47,339 nucleotides of DNA from an uncultured Myxococcales bacterium (lineage in GTDB: Bacteria; Myxococcota_A; UBA9042), in the NCBI GenBank assembly GCA_903896545.1, contig CAITYF010000189.1:1-47339 (forward strand), read 5' to 3'. The first letter of the stretch is position 1. Each line of letters starts with the position of its first letter. Made by a program: the position numbers and the translations under genes. Under the pieces are notes generated by a model. The model was not told where the DNA came from and did not search any database. It saw only the letters and a list, made by a program, of their open reading frames with translations. This document shows, one piece after another, positions 47,257 to 47,339 of this stretch.

Positions 47257-47339
47257 ATGAGGAGCGACGAGCAAATCTTCCGACAATACGCGCTTCTGGC
47301 GGAGCATTTGGATGAGCGCGGCCGTCGGATGTGGGCCGC
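47257..47339 (+). CDS. ISAzo13-family transposase, N-terminal fragment (runs off the window)
   Basis: ATG 47257 opens a frame MRSDEQIFRQYALLAEHLDE followed by RGRRMWAA, which continues past the right edge. The pattern LLxxhLDERxRRMWAA is typical of ISAzo13-family transposases. A perfect -10 box TATAAT lies at 47244-47249 but without a good -35. The terminal repeat of the element is not identified. Its position against the broken STAND-like frame suggests insertion into that gene. Confidence 0.65.
   Translation, partial: MRSDEQIFRQYALLAEHLDERGRRMWA

Noticed and set aside
1..47339. tRNA genes as integration sites, rRNA genes or CRISPR arrays
   Set aside because: No T-loop consensus within a cloverleaf context, no rRNA-like sequence and no regularly spaced repeats were seen in the gene-free stretches.

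Overview
The window is high-GC bacterial DNA. It is densely coding and rich in recombinases, so it reads as an accessory (genomic island) region. The host is probably a myxobacterium or another deltaproteobacterium-like lineage. That is inferred from three cell-surface lipoproteins (two with long Asp-rich linkers and Cys-rich or Ca-binding-like repeats), a eukaryote-like Ser/Thr kinase, and frequent GTG/TTG starts and stop-start overlaps. No rRNA, tRNA or CRISPR array was seen.

Layout. 1-2055: two nested insertion sequences. An IS1182/IS5-type element is cut by the window edge, and a complete IS5-family element (789-2055, TTA target duplication) lies against it; its transposase has lost its last ~22 residues to an in-frame TGA. 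2080-5406: large Cys-rich repeat lipoprotein. 5675-11317: a minus-strand phage tail module (tail tube, two small overlapping ORFs in chaperone position, a jelly-roll-like protein, a membrane-anchored protein, a short tape-measure-like protein) with no head genes. 12380-16270: unknowns, a GYSQGG lipase-like hydrolase and an HExxH metallopeptidase. 16331-24304: a minus-strand operon of a probable integrative element (island A): tyrosine integrase, HTH/excisionase-like protein, replication-relaxation protein, zinc-ribbon membrane protein, VirD4/TraD-like ATPase, membrane proteins and a lipoprotein. 25062-28461: sigma-factor-like protein, small Cys-containing protein, and a translationally coupled pair whose second gene is a membrane-anchored HEPN-like protein (RNxxxH). 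28664-30589: three envelope proteins.

30764-41812 (island B) is the most interesting part. A XerC/D-like integrase, a winged-helix regulator and a Ser/Thr kinase flank a minus-strand run of genes: replication-relaxation protein, soluble coupling ATPase, a 69-residue ubiquitin-like protein, an E2-like protein, a JAB/JAMM isopeptidase, a ThiF/E1-like enzyme, a CHC2-Toprim primase, a zinc ribbon and an SprT-like metallopeptidase. This is a minimal ubiquitin-like conjugation and deconjugation pathway placed between DNA-transfer and DNA-priming functions. Four of its intergenic gaps carry RNA-hairpin potential.

42191-47339: a large serine recombinase with small neighbours, then the C-terminal part of a NACHT/STAND-like defence-type protein whose 5' end appears to be cut off by an ISAzo13-type element that starts at the right edge.

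Functions are read from motifs by eye. Start codons were chosen from visible ribosome binding sites and overlaps. Island boundaries are not defined by identified att sites.
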